Source of the DNA: Hyperoplus lanceolatus | Lineage: Eukaryota; Chordata; Actinopteri; Uranoscopiformes; Ammodytidae | Assembly (NCBI GenBank): GCA_026929865.2 | Contig: CM049397.1 | Span: 28,083,198 to 28,147,197, forward strand | Length of the DNA: 64,000 nucleotides | Direction: 5' to 3' | In this document: piece after piece, positions 32,186 through 63,048 of the stretch | Position numbering within the stretch: position 1 is the stretch's first letter | Layout: the number at the start of each line of letters is the position of its first letter | Notes under the pieces: generated by a model | Seen by the model: the letters and a program-made list of their open reading frames with translations, nothing else | Told to the model about the DNA's origin: nothing | Databases searched by the model: none | Translations under genes and position numbers: made by a program

Positions 32186-33330
32186 ACCCACAAAGTGTAC
32201 TTGTAACGTGTGAATGCATGGTTTTCACTTGGTAAATCAATGAATGTTCCCTTGTGTTTTGAGCCATGCTAGTCAAGCTCAGCTCACAATTTCAGCGGAT
32301 GGAGCAGCTGATTCCCCTTTAAGGATCCGATTGGTAATTGTCATGAAGGGCGCACGATTTAAGCTGCTTTTGCCTGCATACCTCTGCCTCTGCAAGCCAC
32401 TATACAATGCTCCTCTGTGTCTGACTATTCTATGTCATGTGTTTTCTTTAAACCATATAGGGGGGCTTAGGCTTCCCATGTATGCACAGTGAAGGGCAGG
32501 GAGGTCCCAGAACAGAGCCATACCGACAAATATAACTTACAGCAATAGAAAGTAAAGCTTTATTTGACTAAATCACGTCCTGACTGAATTCACATTTATT
32601 CCAGTCAGTCAGTTAATGGATGGATGGTTTGTTTTAAATTAGGTTAATGTCATTTTGAACCATCATGGTAGGAAAAATCTGAATTAGGCAAGTTGAAGTT
32701 GAATTAATACCCCTCTGATCATTTTAACATCATCAGCTTCAAGTAGGCTAGGCCCAAGGCTATTTATTTCAAAACTATTGTTCGTTACTCCTGCATTTCA
32801 TATTACACAGGCTATGCTGTATGATATTGTTCTCTACCTGCTCTCGTGTGGCCTATAGTTGTGGTTCGAATCTATTCTATGTAGTGGTTGACACTAGTAG
32901 TTTCGGTGGCTGGGTGTCAGTTAGGTTTTCTGGTTTGATGATTGACAGGAAGTCAAGGCGTTGATTTGACGTAAAGATGCTGCCTTCAAGGTCTCCCCCT
33001 AAACTCAATAATTAGCAGAGTCACAGCTCTATAATAATTGAAAAGAAAAGAAGAGCTGTACAACTGAGCAGAAGTGAACAAAAAGGGAAATATCACAGTT
33101 TGGAGATGGTTAAGTATGTGATAATAACAACAATAATAATACAATAATACAATAACTAATAATAATACAATAAGAGGCTAGCTTAGGCTATAATAGCAAT
33201 AAAATACACTAACTAGAAAAGTATAGCCTATTACATTATTACCCTCACTTTGTCTTTCTATAGCAGCTGTCAGTATTGTTTTATTGTTGATATTTTGACA
33301 CTTGGCTTTTTTATTCTGTGTGCAACAGTG
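32186..33330. other. AT-rich noncoding sequence upstream of the candidate jak2 promoter
   Basis: Nothing recognised. 33118-33180 is an imperfect (AATAAT)n stretch. Confidence 0.4.
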
Positions 33331-33339
33331 AGATTTCCT

Positions 33340-33909
33340 GCAGCGCCTGAAGGCACCACGGTGTGGTGGGAGAGGCTGGTTTGTTGACTGATCTCGGCTC
33401 TTCGGCCGCGCTAGCTGCTGCTTTTGTTAGGAGTTAAAGCTATTCAGTTGATAAGAAGATACGTACCAGTAATGTAACTCTCGGGGTTACAGCTGCAGCC
33501 ACAGGTTGTGTCCACCACAATAACATTTGTTTTTGTCGCTTGCAGATGAATGAATCCCGTGTCATTGGAGCAAATTTGTAACAGAGCATGTTAGCTTAAG
33601 TTGCAAAGATTGACAAGATAGATAGACGGCTAAAGTTCTGTCGGAGTGAGATGGGCAACGCCAGGCTGACCACAGCAGGGAGTTTATGCAGCAGGTTAGC
33701 CAGCTGAGTGCAACATGGAAGAAAGAATATTCCCACACGCATGTCGACCATTGAATGAGTTGTGTTTTGAGTAGTGGGTCTTGCAGAAGTAAAGCAGCAG
33801 CTGCAGCAGCCGTGTCTGTCTGGGCGTAGCTGTCAAACTCGCTCGTCCCCCCGGCTGCAGCCCTGGCCTAGGAGGCTAACAGCGAGCTAGCTTTGGCTCC
33901 ACCACCAAA
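33340..33909 (+). promoter_or_regulatory. jak2: Candidate jak2 promoter and noncoding first exon
   Basis: A stretch with more G+C and CpG than its surroundings (for example TCTTCGGCCGCGCTAGC near 33402 and CTCGTCCCCCCGGCTGCAG near 33842). It ends at a strong donor-like sequence, CCACCAAA followed by GTAAGTG at 33910. It lies 3.5 kb upstream of the jak2 start codon on the same strand. JAK2 genes normally begin with a noncoding exon, so this is a reasonable place for it, but no TATA box or start site can be assigned and the exon's 5' limit is unknown. Confidence 0.35.
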
Positions 33910-33911
33910 GT

Positions 33912-34987
33912 AAGTGTTTACACCCAATAATAACTTATTTTACAGCTTGATTTGTTCAACGTAAACCTCTAGTATGTGTTGATTAAGTTGCTTGGATACA
34001 TACCGTGTTTTGGAAGGCAGCAGCATATGGAGGTGCTTCTCTGTGAGTTAATCTATTGAAGCTATAGGGAAGCTAACAGTAGCATGGCCTTGATGAGTTT
34101 GTTCTGCAGCTAAGTTTCTGATATTTGACTACTTGTGTTTCAGATTTTGCTGTTTTACTAAACTACCTTTGCGTGAGCACTGAACGTGCAATAAAAAAGA
34201 GCAAGCACGAAACTAAGCAAACATTTCTCCATTTAGTTATTTGTTCTTATTATTTACACTCTTGGAATAACCCTGTTAGATCACTGATCATGTGAAGTTT
34301 CCACATATTCTTATGTTGTATTCTGCTACTAAAAGTGACTGCGTAGATAAACTACGTATTACAATATTGCAGCTTAATTGGCAAGGTTTGTGTGTTTTTG
34401 AAGTCCCTGAGATAAAATAATGGCATACCAAATTAAAAAGATATATATAATTATTTTTTTGTAAAATTAGCCTTTAATTTCATGCATTAAAAAAGTCTCA
34501 AATCTAACTTGCCTTAAGCTGTAGTAGGAAACCTGATTCTTATTTGGTGTTTAGTGTAACCCGGTTAGATTCGTCTATTGTCCAGATTTAAAAGTGTCAA
34601 GAAATATCACACATTTTTATACCTAGTTTATTCTGCTCCTGAAAGGCTATATATTAAAATTGTGCAGTTTAAATTGATTACATGATATGAGGTGTATTTG
34701 TTTCCTGCAGATACCTCAAAAGTCTTTAAAGGTATTGATTAAATTAATTTCAAATTGAGGCATCGGTTTGAATGTTTTAAATCAATCTTTTGTCAAAGTT
34801 TTAAAAAAAATGCTTAGACATGAGGAGCAGTAATTTTTGAAGCTGTAGGAACCCAGATTCTTATCTACAGCCTTAGAATAACCCAGTTAGATATGACCAT
34901 TGTCCAGATATTAAACTCATCTTTAACCTTTTTATTCTGCTCCTGAAAGTCGTATCTATTCAACTTTTGCAGTTTAATTGGAATCAT
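33912..34987. other. AT-rich sequence, probably jak2 5' intron
   Basis: No element recognised. If the candidate first exon is real, this is intronic. Confidence 0.35.
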
Positions 34988-34990
34988 TTA

Positions 34991-35468
34991 GACCCTGTTT
35001 CCACCTGGCATTAATATGTGGTTTTTAGGATCCGATCGCGCTAACTACAGGTGGAAACACGCTCAATGCGCATTGAATGCGCATTGAAATTATTCTCATT
35101 CGGAGGTGGTTTGAGACCACTTATCCACATACCCATTAACAGTGGAAACGCGTATGCACATCTCATACACATTAGGCCCCGCCCACTCAACTGCGGCGAG
35201 TGACTGGGCGGAAACGCGTACTCATTCACGCGACAATTCACGTCATAAAAGCGCTCCGTTGCAGGTAAACAGAAAACATTGAAGATGGAGTGTATAAGCG
35301 GAAATGATGTACGAGCTGATTTCCATACAGCGCGGGGAATTCGAATCCGGATCGCAAACGCGCATAGAAGACGCATTGTTAAGGCCAGGTGTGAACAAGC
35401 ATATTACATTTACATATAACGATCGGATTCCTCAGAACCACATATTAATGCCAGGTGGAAACAGGGTC
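34991..35468. mobile_element. Harbinger/Tourist-like MITE
   Basis: Long inverted ends (about 48 bp): GACCCTGTTTCCACCTGGCA and onward on the left, matched by TGCCAGGTGGAAACAGGGTC on the right. A TTA direct repeat flanks it (34988-34990 and 35469-35471), the 3-bp TWA-type target of PIF/Harbinger elements. 478 bp, GC-richer than its flanks, with no transposase. The good arm-to-arm match suggests modest age. Confidence 0.88.
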
Positions 35469-35471
35469 TTA

Positions 35472-37027
35472 GTATACAGTATTGTCTAATGTCTATACTA
35501 TGGAGTTCATTGCAAGTGATTATTTTTGTGTCATCCAGAAATTAAAGAGAAAACATAAATTCCACTACTGTCAAAAGGGTTAGGGGTTTGGTGCCATATC
35601 ATCTTTTACTCTTTCTATGGGAAAGGTAATTATATCAAACTGCATGCTGTTCACCAACCAGTATAATGTTTACGTGCTCAACAGATGAGTTGCTTAAAAG
35701 AAAGTAAACCAACAATAAAATATGTTGTGGTGAATTGTGTGTCTATGACAAAGTAAAATGCTGAGCTTTCACTATTTTCACTTCCTTCATTGTGTAGGGA
35801 ATTGCTGCTTTCCTCAGTGTGACTTTTTGAAAATATATTTTTTCTTTTTCTGACTTTAGCAACTTCCTCGTCATCTGAGAATTTGTGATGGCCATTTCTC
35901 AATTGTTTTGACATTTCGTAGAACACAGCCTCGATGGATTAATCAAATAAATAATCGATAATGAAATAGTCGTACCGTTTGGGGGTGCTTTTTGCATTTA
36001 GATGTTTTAAACTTATAATCAAGGTAGATGTGATTTGCCATTTTATGAACACCAATAATAACCTACGTTTTATTGATGTCTTATTGAAAACAAATCATTC
36101 CAATCTTAGTTTAAAGGTTGAACAAAGTTTAATTAAAGACAAGTTTTATTCAACACCTAATCCAGTCAATATTTGGAGGAGAGGCACTTTTTTTCGGAGG
36201 CAGGGATTATAGCCACAGTTTTGCACATCTGGACGCTGCAATTTTCTTTTTTCAGCTCTGCTTCTCATAGACGTGTTGGTGGCTTCCCTCACAAGTGTCC
36301 CTTCTTGCACAAATACTCAAAATATTTTCGAGCACAGCCTGTTCAAATCAGATCAAAGTTGTGCCATATTCCTATTTGTATATGACCAACCGTTATTACA
36401 TTTTTATTTGATCAACATCTTGATTTGTTCTTATACGTAACCTTGTCAACCAATTATTTATTATGTCCATATCCTTAGTATGACGGAAATTTCTAATTTG
36501 TAAAGCAGGACTAATTATATTGTTACAACTTTAGCATGAAAAACCAGTTTGATGAGTGTTTTTTCATTTAAATTAGGATGCTTGGTGGAGTGGTAACATG
36601 TAAAAATAGAGAACGGTGCACCAGCAACTAACTTGTGATTATGGCAGACTTACAACAACACCAATAATTCAGCTCTAAGTTTTATATAATGCTGTGTTTT
36701 GATATTACATTTGAAACTTGAAAATCCCCAAACTGGCATTTAAAAAACGACCATGCAACAATACTCCTTTCACATTGAATCTTCTGACCGGCGTATTTGA
36801 TAACTCGCACTGAGAGAGAGTGGTCCTATTTTTTTTTCTAAATTAGATTTACAGATTTTAGAAAATCTTTTCCAGACAAAGGTTCTGCTCTGCGGCTTTA
36901 TGTAAGACTAAGAATTTTGATAACAGTTTATGCAACAGTTGAGAGAGACCAGACCATGTACCCACGCCATGTGGCTGATCACCAAATTGTATTCATCGCG
37001 ATGTGCTCTCAAATCCGAATCTGTGTG
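35472..37027. other. AT-rich sequence upstream of the jak2 start exon
   Basis: No gene or named repeat recognised. Confidence 0.4.
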
Positions 37028-37268
37028 GGACGACTGTGGCTCAGTTGGTAGAGCGGGTCGGCTCGCCCTGCCACCTGTGTCAGAGTTGTTGTGTCCTTGG
37101 GCAAAACACTTCACCCAGCTTGCCTCGTGTGACTGTCGATAGTTAGTCTGCTATCGGTGTATGAATGTGTGTGTGAATGGTAACGTGGGAAAGGAAAACA
37201 GGTCTCCCTTGCAAAAGAGTCTTCTCAATGGGATATACCTGTATAAATAAAGGGTAAGAAGAAGAACA
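37028..37268 (+). mobile_element. tRNA-derived SINE (V-SINE-like)
   Basis: The head GACTGTGGCTCAGTTGGTAG (37032 on) contains a tRNA A-box. A core with TTGTGTCCTTGGGCAAAACA and CTTCACCC follows, a phrase I know from fish V-SINE/L2-type tails, then TGTGTGTGAATGG. It ends near AAATAAAGGGTAAGAAGAAG. The B-box is not clear. Plus orientation, 170 bases upstream of the jak2 start codon. Confidence 0.65.
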
Positions 37269-37283
37269 AAGAGTCTGCTGACA

Positions 37284-37375
37284 TTATTTATCCTTTATTT
37301 AACCAGGTTAGTCTCATTGAGATTAAAATCTCTTTTTCAAGAGAGACCTGGCCAAGATGGACAGCAGAACACAGT
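37284..37375. repeat. Dispersed fish repeat just upstream of the jak2 start codon
   Basis: TTTATTTAACCAGGTTAGTC, then CATTGAGATTAAAATCTC and AGAGAGACCTGGCCAAGATG, form a short inverted structure around AAATCTC. I recognise the phrase as a frequent fish interspersed repeat but cannot name its class. It ends about 60 bases before the start codon. Confidence 0.5.
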
Positions 37376-37433
37376 TACGCATAAAACACATCTTTTTGCA
37401 TTGAACTGATTGAAGGGTTGCGTGTCGTTGCCG

Positions 37434-56857
<19,424 letters not shown>

Positions 56858-57118
56858 TAACACTCCTCTTTAACCAGCAAGGGGCAGCTGTGTAATGTAC
56901 AACAAGTGGTGCAGTCCCTTCTTATATCCACTCTGCATTGGTTTACTTCTTGTTTTGTGGTGCAGAGTAACAGAAAAAAAAGTTAAAGTAATTTAGACAC
57001 GGGTAAACTATTAAAATAAAGCAAAAAGAGTGCATTCAAATCAACAGAAATGTTCCCAACTTTACAGAAACTAGTGCAGTGCCCGTAGTTAGCAGGTAAA
57101 CAAAGAAATATATTAGAC

Positions 57119-58173
57119 CACATGTGTCAAACTCAAGGCCCGCGGGCCACGTTTTGATCTGGCCCGCGAATCAATTCGGCCGATTTGAATCAATTCTGGG
57201 AAAAAAAAAAAAAAAAAATCATGATGTTTTTTTTTTTTTTTTTTTATAATGGAGTCTGTGCCATATCCGCACGTCGCATACACTCCCAACTGTTAGGAAA
57301 CTTACGTGGCTTACAGCTAGGAATGTCTGCTGAAAGTTCCACAGCTCAGGATTTTAAGCCATGAATTGATGAACTTGCATCTAAGAAGAGCGCTCACTAG
57401 GGTCAGCCAAAATTAAAAAAAGCAGATTTTAGCAACGTGGTAAATGGCAATCTTGCTTCACCGCTATTAATGTTTCCTCCAGTGCTTTATGGCAAAGTAA
57501 AAACCAAAAAAATTATAATAAAATTAAAAAAAAATATTTTTAAGTGCTAAACAATTAATGTACTAGCCAGCGCGGTGTGTCTGTGGCTCTGCACGCGCGA
57601 AACGAGCAGGAGCATGCTAGTGTAGGCCTACAAGATTTATTTTCTAATTTTCCATGCTGCTTTATTTTTATGTTTTAAATTGGGAAAAACTTATTCCAAA
57701 ACAACCAATATTGTATTTAAAAATAAATCAAAACAGTGTATTTTGTACTGTCTGCATGTTTGCACAAAATGTGTCCCTGTACATATAGTAAACAAAATTG
57801 GACAAAAGTGCCTGTAGTATTTGTGTATTCAAACAAGGAATACACAAATACTACATTATTAGTGCGTATTGGCATCTTTGAGCAAAATACCCCCAAAATC
57901 TTTGCTGCGGCGCAAGGCGCCGCACCTCTTATTCCCATGGCCAGCAGCAACCTTTACTAATACATTTCCTGGAGGGTACAGAGATCCCTTTTGATCCGTG
58001 ATAATGTAGGTTACATATGTAGGCTGAATGATAAAGCATATTACTGAAAAATAAAACTATAGATTTGGAGTTGACATATGTACGTTATTTTGCCATTATT
58101 TTACTGGTCCGGCCCACTTGAGATCAGAGAGGCTGTATGTGGCCCTCGAACCAAAATGAGTTTGACACCCCTG
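57119..58173. mobile_element. Nonautonomous hAT element (GTGTCAAACTCA ends)
   Basis: The ends CACATGTGTCAAACTCAAGG and, inward from the right, CAGGGGTGTCAAACTCATTT are inverted. A perfect 8-bp TATTAGAC duplication lies at 57111-57118 and 58174-58181. The homologous site in copy 2 has a single TATTAGAC (63374-63381) and no element. Subterminal text (GGCCCGCGGGCC, GGCCCTCGAACC) is typical of this common fish hAT family. No transposase. An internal perfect 17-bp hairpin lies at 57814-57854. Confidence 0.96.
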
Positions 58174-58355
58174 TATTAGACAGTACATTTGGCTGCTATC
58201 ATTGATGGCTAATTTTACACTGTTGAAGGTTATTATCAGTAACTTACTTTGTAGAAGTTGGCTAAAGAGTAGGGCAACATTCCTTAGTGTATTGTGTAAA
58301 GATAACCACAAACAAATTCCATGTGTTTTGTTAAGTGAAATGAAACACAAAATGT

Positions 58356-58356
<1 letters not shown>

Positions 58357-58415
<59 letters not shown>

Positions 58416-58463
58416 ATTAATTAATTAATTAATTAATTCATTAATTAATTAATTAATTAATTA
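58357..58463. repeat. (TTAG)n/(TTAA)n microsatellite
   Basis: About 14 TTAG units then about 13 TTAA-type units. In the duplicate copy only a short TTAA run (about 63557-63571) is present. Confidence 0.97.
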
Positions 58464-58843
58464 AGTGTTGAATCCTAAAGAAGAATCAAGCTGTACAGGT
58501 GTTATATACAATCTGATATTATGGTACCCTGCAAACTGCCATCCATACTGCACACTGCACTCAAACTTACTATCAGTTGCCTATATAGTAAATGGCTGCA
58601 CTGTGTATTAAAGGAGTCTATGCTGCACGCCATGACAACATTGTCAACCCCATTACCATTACTGTTAGGTATTTGAAAGATAAGACAGAGTTTGGATAAC
58701 TGTCAATTAACGTTAACGTGTCAGTAGCAGTCAGGGTGTGTGTGTGTGTGTGTGGGACTTGTGTGTGCGGGCGCGCTCGGGCTTTCGGTTTAGCTTTTAA
58801 ATGGATATAAAACATTTTGTGGAAGCATCCGAGACCGTGCTGT

Positions 58844-59703
58844 ATTATTACAGTGAAAATAGCGTAAAGTGCAGTCTATACCACTAAAGCGGACAGGGAG
58901 TTGTTCAGAAAGTAACAATAGGCTGTGTCGGTCTGCTGTGTGTGTCCTGCTCGTCTGAGGGAGGCGGGGTTTATTCGGAGATTACTTCATGCTCCGTTCT
59001 CACTGTGGCCTTCAGTATGCGCACATACTTCTAAAAACCTCACAATGAAGGATGCACACCTTGTACTGTGCGCAAGATAGATAGATGTTTCCCAATTTTA
59101 ACTATATTAGGCCTATTGATATTGTATTGCCACCATGTTTTGGACCAGACTGACAACAGATGGTACAGTTCATTGTGTTTTTGATTTTGCTGACCAGGTA
59201 TAGTTTGCAAATTAACTAGGCCTATTTACATAATTTACAAACTCACTTTACACACTTTTTTTGTTGCCATATAACTACAAGGTTAGCTTTTTTTATAAAT
59301 ATACAGTGGCCTATTGAATGTGGACCTATAAAACAATTTTCGTGTTCGCAAACGTCACCTGACACATGGTGCTGTCTGTCTGGGGGCTGCTGCTGGTGGC
59401 CGGGGGCTTCTATCAGACTGCCCATGTGACTGAGTTCTGTTAGCGGTGAGGAGGAGTAGACACCAGCCGTTGCTACTCTGCTCTCGTGCGTGAGGTTAAA
59501 AAAAAAGTTGCAAGATGTGTTGCTGGTCTTTAACAGCCTTATCGCTATGGCGAAAAGTCGGCAAATGTAGTGGAAAAGTCGGCAGTTGGCAACATGTTAA
59601 AGACGTGACGACAGCAGGACACTGAGATGAGAGTAGGTCACGTGATCAGCGCAGTTGATCGTCTCACTGATCACTCGCGGACTCTCCCTTCTCTCTCTCA
59701 AAG
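58844..59703. other. jak2 intron sequence between duplicates, nothing recognised
   Basis: Mixed composition with no named element. 59380-59600 is moderately GC-rich. Confidence 0.4.
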
Positions 59704-60087
59704 CACTAGTACAGGGGTGGCCAACCCGCGGCTCGCGAGCCGCATGCGGCTCCCTGCCCAGCTTCGTGCGGCTCTTCAGTTCATATCAAATTATGTGATT
59801 ATAATTTTTTTTTTTTTTTTTTTTATATACTTTTTTTTTTGTGGGGTATGTGTGTGCATGTTAAACGTTATGCGGCTCTTACGTTGTTTTACATGTTGTC
59901 TATTATTTCATTTTTTATTTTATTAATGTGTAGGCCCTATGTGTATGCCTGTTCGCAAATGTTTAATTGAGGACGCAACATAACGTTCGCAAACGTTTGG
60001 TGCGGACGCAACATTAAACTGCCCGCTCAGCTTTGAGGGAGGTTTTCCGTGAGTAAACTATTTGTGTCAAGTTCGCTCTGAAACAGA

Positions 60088-60297
60088 GTGGGAGAGTTCA
60101 TATTTTTTGTTGAACGTTATGCCAAGCCATTCTGCCTTATATGCCAGGTGTCATTTGCGCATTTCAAGGCTTCAAATCTGCAGCGCCACTTCAGCTCTCT
60201 CCATGCTACACTTAAGTCCCACAAAGCAACATGCATAGTAAGAGAAAAACGCTATTTTAAATTGTTATATTTCTGTTTGTGGACTTGGTTGAACTGA
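60088..60297 (+). pseudogene. hAT transposase N-terminal BED zinc-finger remnant
   Basis: The frame reads GEFIFFVERYAKPFCLICQV then SFAHFKASNLQRHFSSLHAT. The C-x2-C ... H-x4-H spacing with FxxxNLxRHFxxxH is the BED-type zinc finger that starts many hAT transposases. No ATG precedes it in frame (a TGA lies at about 60073) and no RNase H-like core follows. It is a small remnant of the autonomous parent. Confidence 0.75.
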
Positions 60298-60505
60298 GAG
60301 TTTGTGTGTGAGGCAGTGCACACAATGTTCATTGTTGAAAATGACTGCCCTGTCGTCTTTAGTCCAGTCCTGTCATTATCACAGGGGCGGCCTTAACGAT
60401 CTGGGGGCCCGTTTCAAGTCCTAGTGTGGGGCCCCCTTTTTTTTTTTTTTTTTTTTTTTAATAAATAATGCTTGTGCATGCATGTGCAAGCTCCCGCGAA
60501 AATAA

Positions 60506-61384
60506 AAACGCCCCCCCTGAAATCTTACTGGCCACCCCAGTCCCCCCCCCCCCCCCAGTTCAAATGTTATTTTTTATTTTCATTTTATTTTTTTAATTAG
60601 ATTTTTTTCCTGATATGTATCCTAGTTCAGAGATGATATGTATTTTTTTTTCTTTCTTAACTTTTTTTGATAGGTAGTTGCCAAGTTCATCACACAAACA
60701 CTCCAATCCACTGATATGAGATCAGTTTGCAATTTTCTATTACTAAATTAATGGTAGGACTGTGGCCACTAGAACTGGTCTCTGGTCAGCAAAGGTCTTG
60801 AAAACAGCATAAGTGTGCTTGTGACATGCGTGCCACCCATGCATGTGTATAGGCACGTGTCCCAGCAGATTTTTGAAATCTGAATAAAAAAATTAAAGTT
60901 TGTAGTTAGCGAGTGTAACATGTTCTTAGCAAGGGCAGACTTTCATAAATAAAGGTTTATTTTTTTAGCAAGATATTTGGTCAAAAGCTAGTGGTCATCC
61001 GTCCCTCTGTCCAGTTGTTAGGCATCTGGCTGCTAGCAAGTTATCTTGTCTTGTTAATTTTACTATTCATCTGAGCTGAAATAAATATTGACTTTTTCCT
61101 TTATTATCTTCGCGAGAATGCACCAGAATGCTTAGATTACATGTTAAAAACACAAAAAATCTCCTGGGGGGGGATGCCCCCAGATCCCCCTTCAGGGGTT
61201 TAGTTTTCTGACAAACATTACAATGGATACTAACATGATTTGGGCATTTGGGATTATAAATCATCTTTGAATTGGTTGTACAGCATATCACATGCTATTC
61301 ATTCAGGGGTGCGATGGCCACCCCACTCTAACTCTGTGGCCCACCTTGGCCACCCCCAGTCAAAATTTCCTGGAATCGCCACTG
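60506..61384 (-). mobile_element. Inverted copy of the 13228 hAT family, one end missing
   Basis: It ends in GGAATCGCCACTG at 61384 and matches the reverse complement of 13228-13961 plus 15566-15704 (for example CCCTGAAATCTTACTGGCCA near 60513 and GCATGCGTGGCACG-type text near 60825). About 37 bp at the opposite end are missing or replaced. It lacks the nested TA element, so it preserves the empty site near 60630. Confidence 0.85.
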
Positions 61385-61480
61385 TGTGTACCCGTGTGTA
61401 CGATGTGGCTCTTTGCAGTAACACAGTAAAAAATGTGGCTCTTTGTCTCTGACTGGTTGGCCACCCCTGCACTAGTAGTA

Positions 61481-62545
61481 GGGGAAGGTGGGGTGATTTG
61501 TGCAACTTTTTACTCAAAGTGATTTTAAAGTGAGGCCTTGACAGTTATGTCTCCAACTCAAATATGTACATATATTTCAGGATGTTGTGCATCCCTGGCA
61601 ATAAAAACTTTGGATCTGGAATAAACTGTTTAAGAAATATAGCTTTCATTGTGTCACAATGACAAAGTCACCATCATCATCTTTCTGGCCATCTGAACTC
61701 TCATCAGTGGTGTCGTTAAGTGGAATTGAGATGTCACTCTCTCCTGAGCTACTGTAGACTATCACTTTCTTTTGGTGACCAGCGTATACAGCCATGCCAC
61801 TGGCACAACTCTCAGAAATGTACTTTGCACTAGTTGCTCCGTGCTTGTGGAACCAACTGCCACCTGACAAATGTGATTCCCCCTACATTTCTGCCTTTAA
61901 ATCAAGGCTCAAAACCCATATGTACACCCTGGTGTTTCCTCCCCATTAACCTCTGCACTACTTACTTACCTCTGCACTACTATCTGTGTTTATGTGGATG
62001 TATGGGCTTTACGTCTTTTATTTTGGTTATTGTTATTTTACCTTCATTGTTTACCTACTGAATGCACTATGTACAGCACTTTGGACAGTGCAAACTGTCA
62101 TAAATGTGCTTTTATAAATACATTTTACTTACTTACTTACTTATAACTCACCCAGGCCCTTGCGCACAAATCACCCCATCCCCAGAATTTTGGATAATAG
62201 GCATGATGCAGCAATTTAGGGTTGACATTGTGCTAACTATATAGACTCAAAGTGTAGCATACCAAAGCACTAAAACATGTGTCAAATGTTTTCAAACGTG
62301 TCTATAATTGTTCAGACACAATAATCAAAAAACCTTGATCATGGAAATTTTACTTTGAAAGGCAAAACACAGTTTTTGAGCTTAAATGTGCTTATATCTT
62401 ATTCCTTGTGTCTCCCTTCTTTACAGGATGAGTCAAATGGATGGCTCTTCTTAAATATGTGGTCACATTTCCAATTTCTTCCACGGTTTTCTAGAAACAA
62501 GGGGTTTTGCAACTTCCAAAATGCACAAATCACCCCACCTTCCCC
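61481..62545. mobile_element. TA-target DNA transposon with identical 24-bp ends
   Basis: The ends start GGGGAAGGTGGGGTGATTTG and the first 24 bases are identical in both arms. TA flanks each end (61479-61480 and 62546-62547). 1,065 bp. It contains an L2 LINE 3' fragment (61836-62144). A minus-strand frame ending near 61646 reads DESSDGQKDDDGDFVIV and may be a transposase tail; not assigned. Same style of ends as the element at 13962. Confidence 0.88.
61836..62144 (+). mobile_element. L2-like LINE 3' end inside the TA element
   Basis: The translation reads CLWNQLPPDKCDSPYISAFK then SRLKTHMYTLVF and a stop: the LWNxLP...FKSRLKTH tail of L2-clade ORF2. The 3' UTR follows with CAGCACTTTGGACAGTG, TAAATGTGCTTTTATAAATA and a (TTAC)n tail at 62123-62143. 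5'-truncated. Confidence 0.8.
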
Positions 62546-62547
62546 TA

Positions 62548-63048
62548 CTACTACTAATAATAATGATAAAAATATCGGAGAATTTTTTGGTCGCGCGCAT
62601 GCCCCTAGTTTTAAAATGAGAGAATTTGGTCGCAGTCTGGAGCCCTGGAATGTTAAAAGAATTTATAACATTTTAGGGGCAGCAGGACACAATAAAGCCG
62701 CTAATACAGTGCATATTTTCACCTACGCGCACATTTTTCAAAAAGGAGTTCTATACAGAACAATCCCAAAGGTGTTTGGAGGTGAAAGGAGAATGTCTTG
62801 CATAGCGAAAGCATCCTTCTAGTTTGGTTTAGGAAAAATTATCCTTTTTACATTTGCAACAACATTTGTCAACACGAACTTTTTCGGCTACGGTAAATTG
62901 CTGGTAAATTCTTCCAAGCAGGCTCACTACTTTTAATGTCTTATTTTCCGTTTAGTTTCTACACTTTTCCAGTAAAGCAGTGGACATAGATCAAGATGAA
63001 CAGGCCAGAGCATGCAAGAGTGTGTGTGTCTGTTATCACTTACTGCAG
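62548..63048. other. Intron sequence with an unrecognised open frame
   Basis: A plus-strand frame through 62574-62822 reads NIGEFFGRAHAPSFKMREFG and further to a stop (TAG 62820-62822). No family recognised; it may be a transposon remnant or chance. Confidence 0.35.

Larger units (their letters stand above)
59712..61469 (+). mobile_element. hAT element (CAGGGGTGGCCAACC ends) with nested hAT
   Basis: Perfect 15-bp inverted ends CAGGGGTGGCCAACC and GGTTGGCCACCCCTG. Perfect 8-bp duplication CACTAGTA at 59704-59711 and 61470-61477. Short subterminal repeats TGCGGCTC (left) and TGTGGCTCT (right). It contains a BED-finger transposase remnant (60088-60240) and, at about 60506-61384, an inverted copy of the hAT at 13228. 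Another hAT-like end (CAGGGGCGGCC, 60382) with a T-rich stretch lies between them. Confidence 0.93.

Noticed and set aside
37410-37433. Upstream extension of the jak2 start (frame open from a TTG at 37410)
   Set aside because: TTG is not a likely start in a vertebrate gene; ATG 37434 fits the JAK2 N-terminus.
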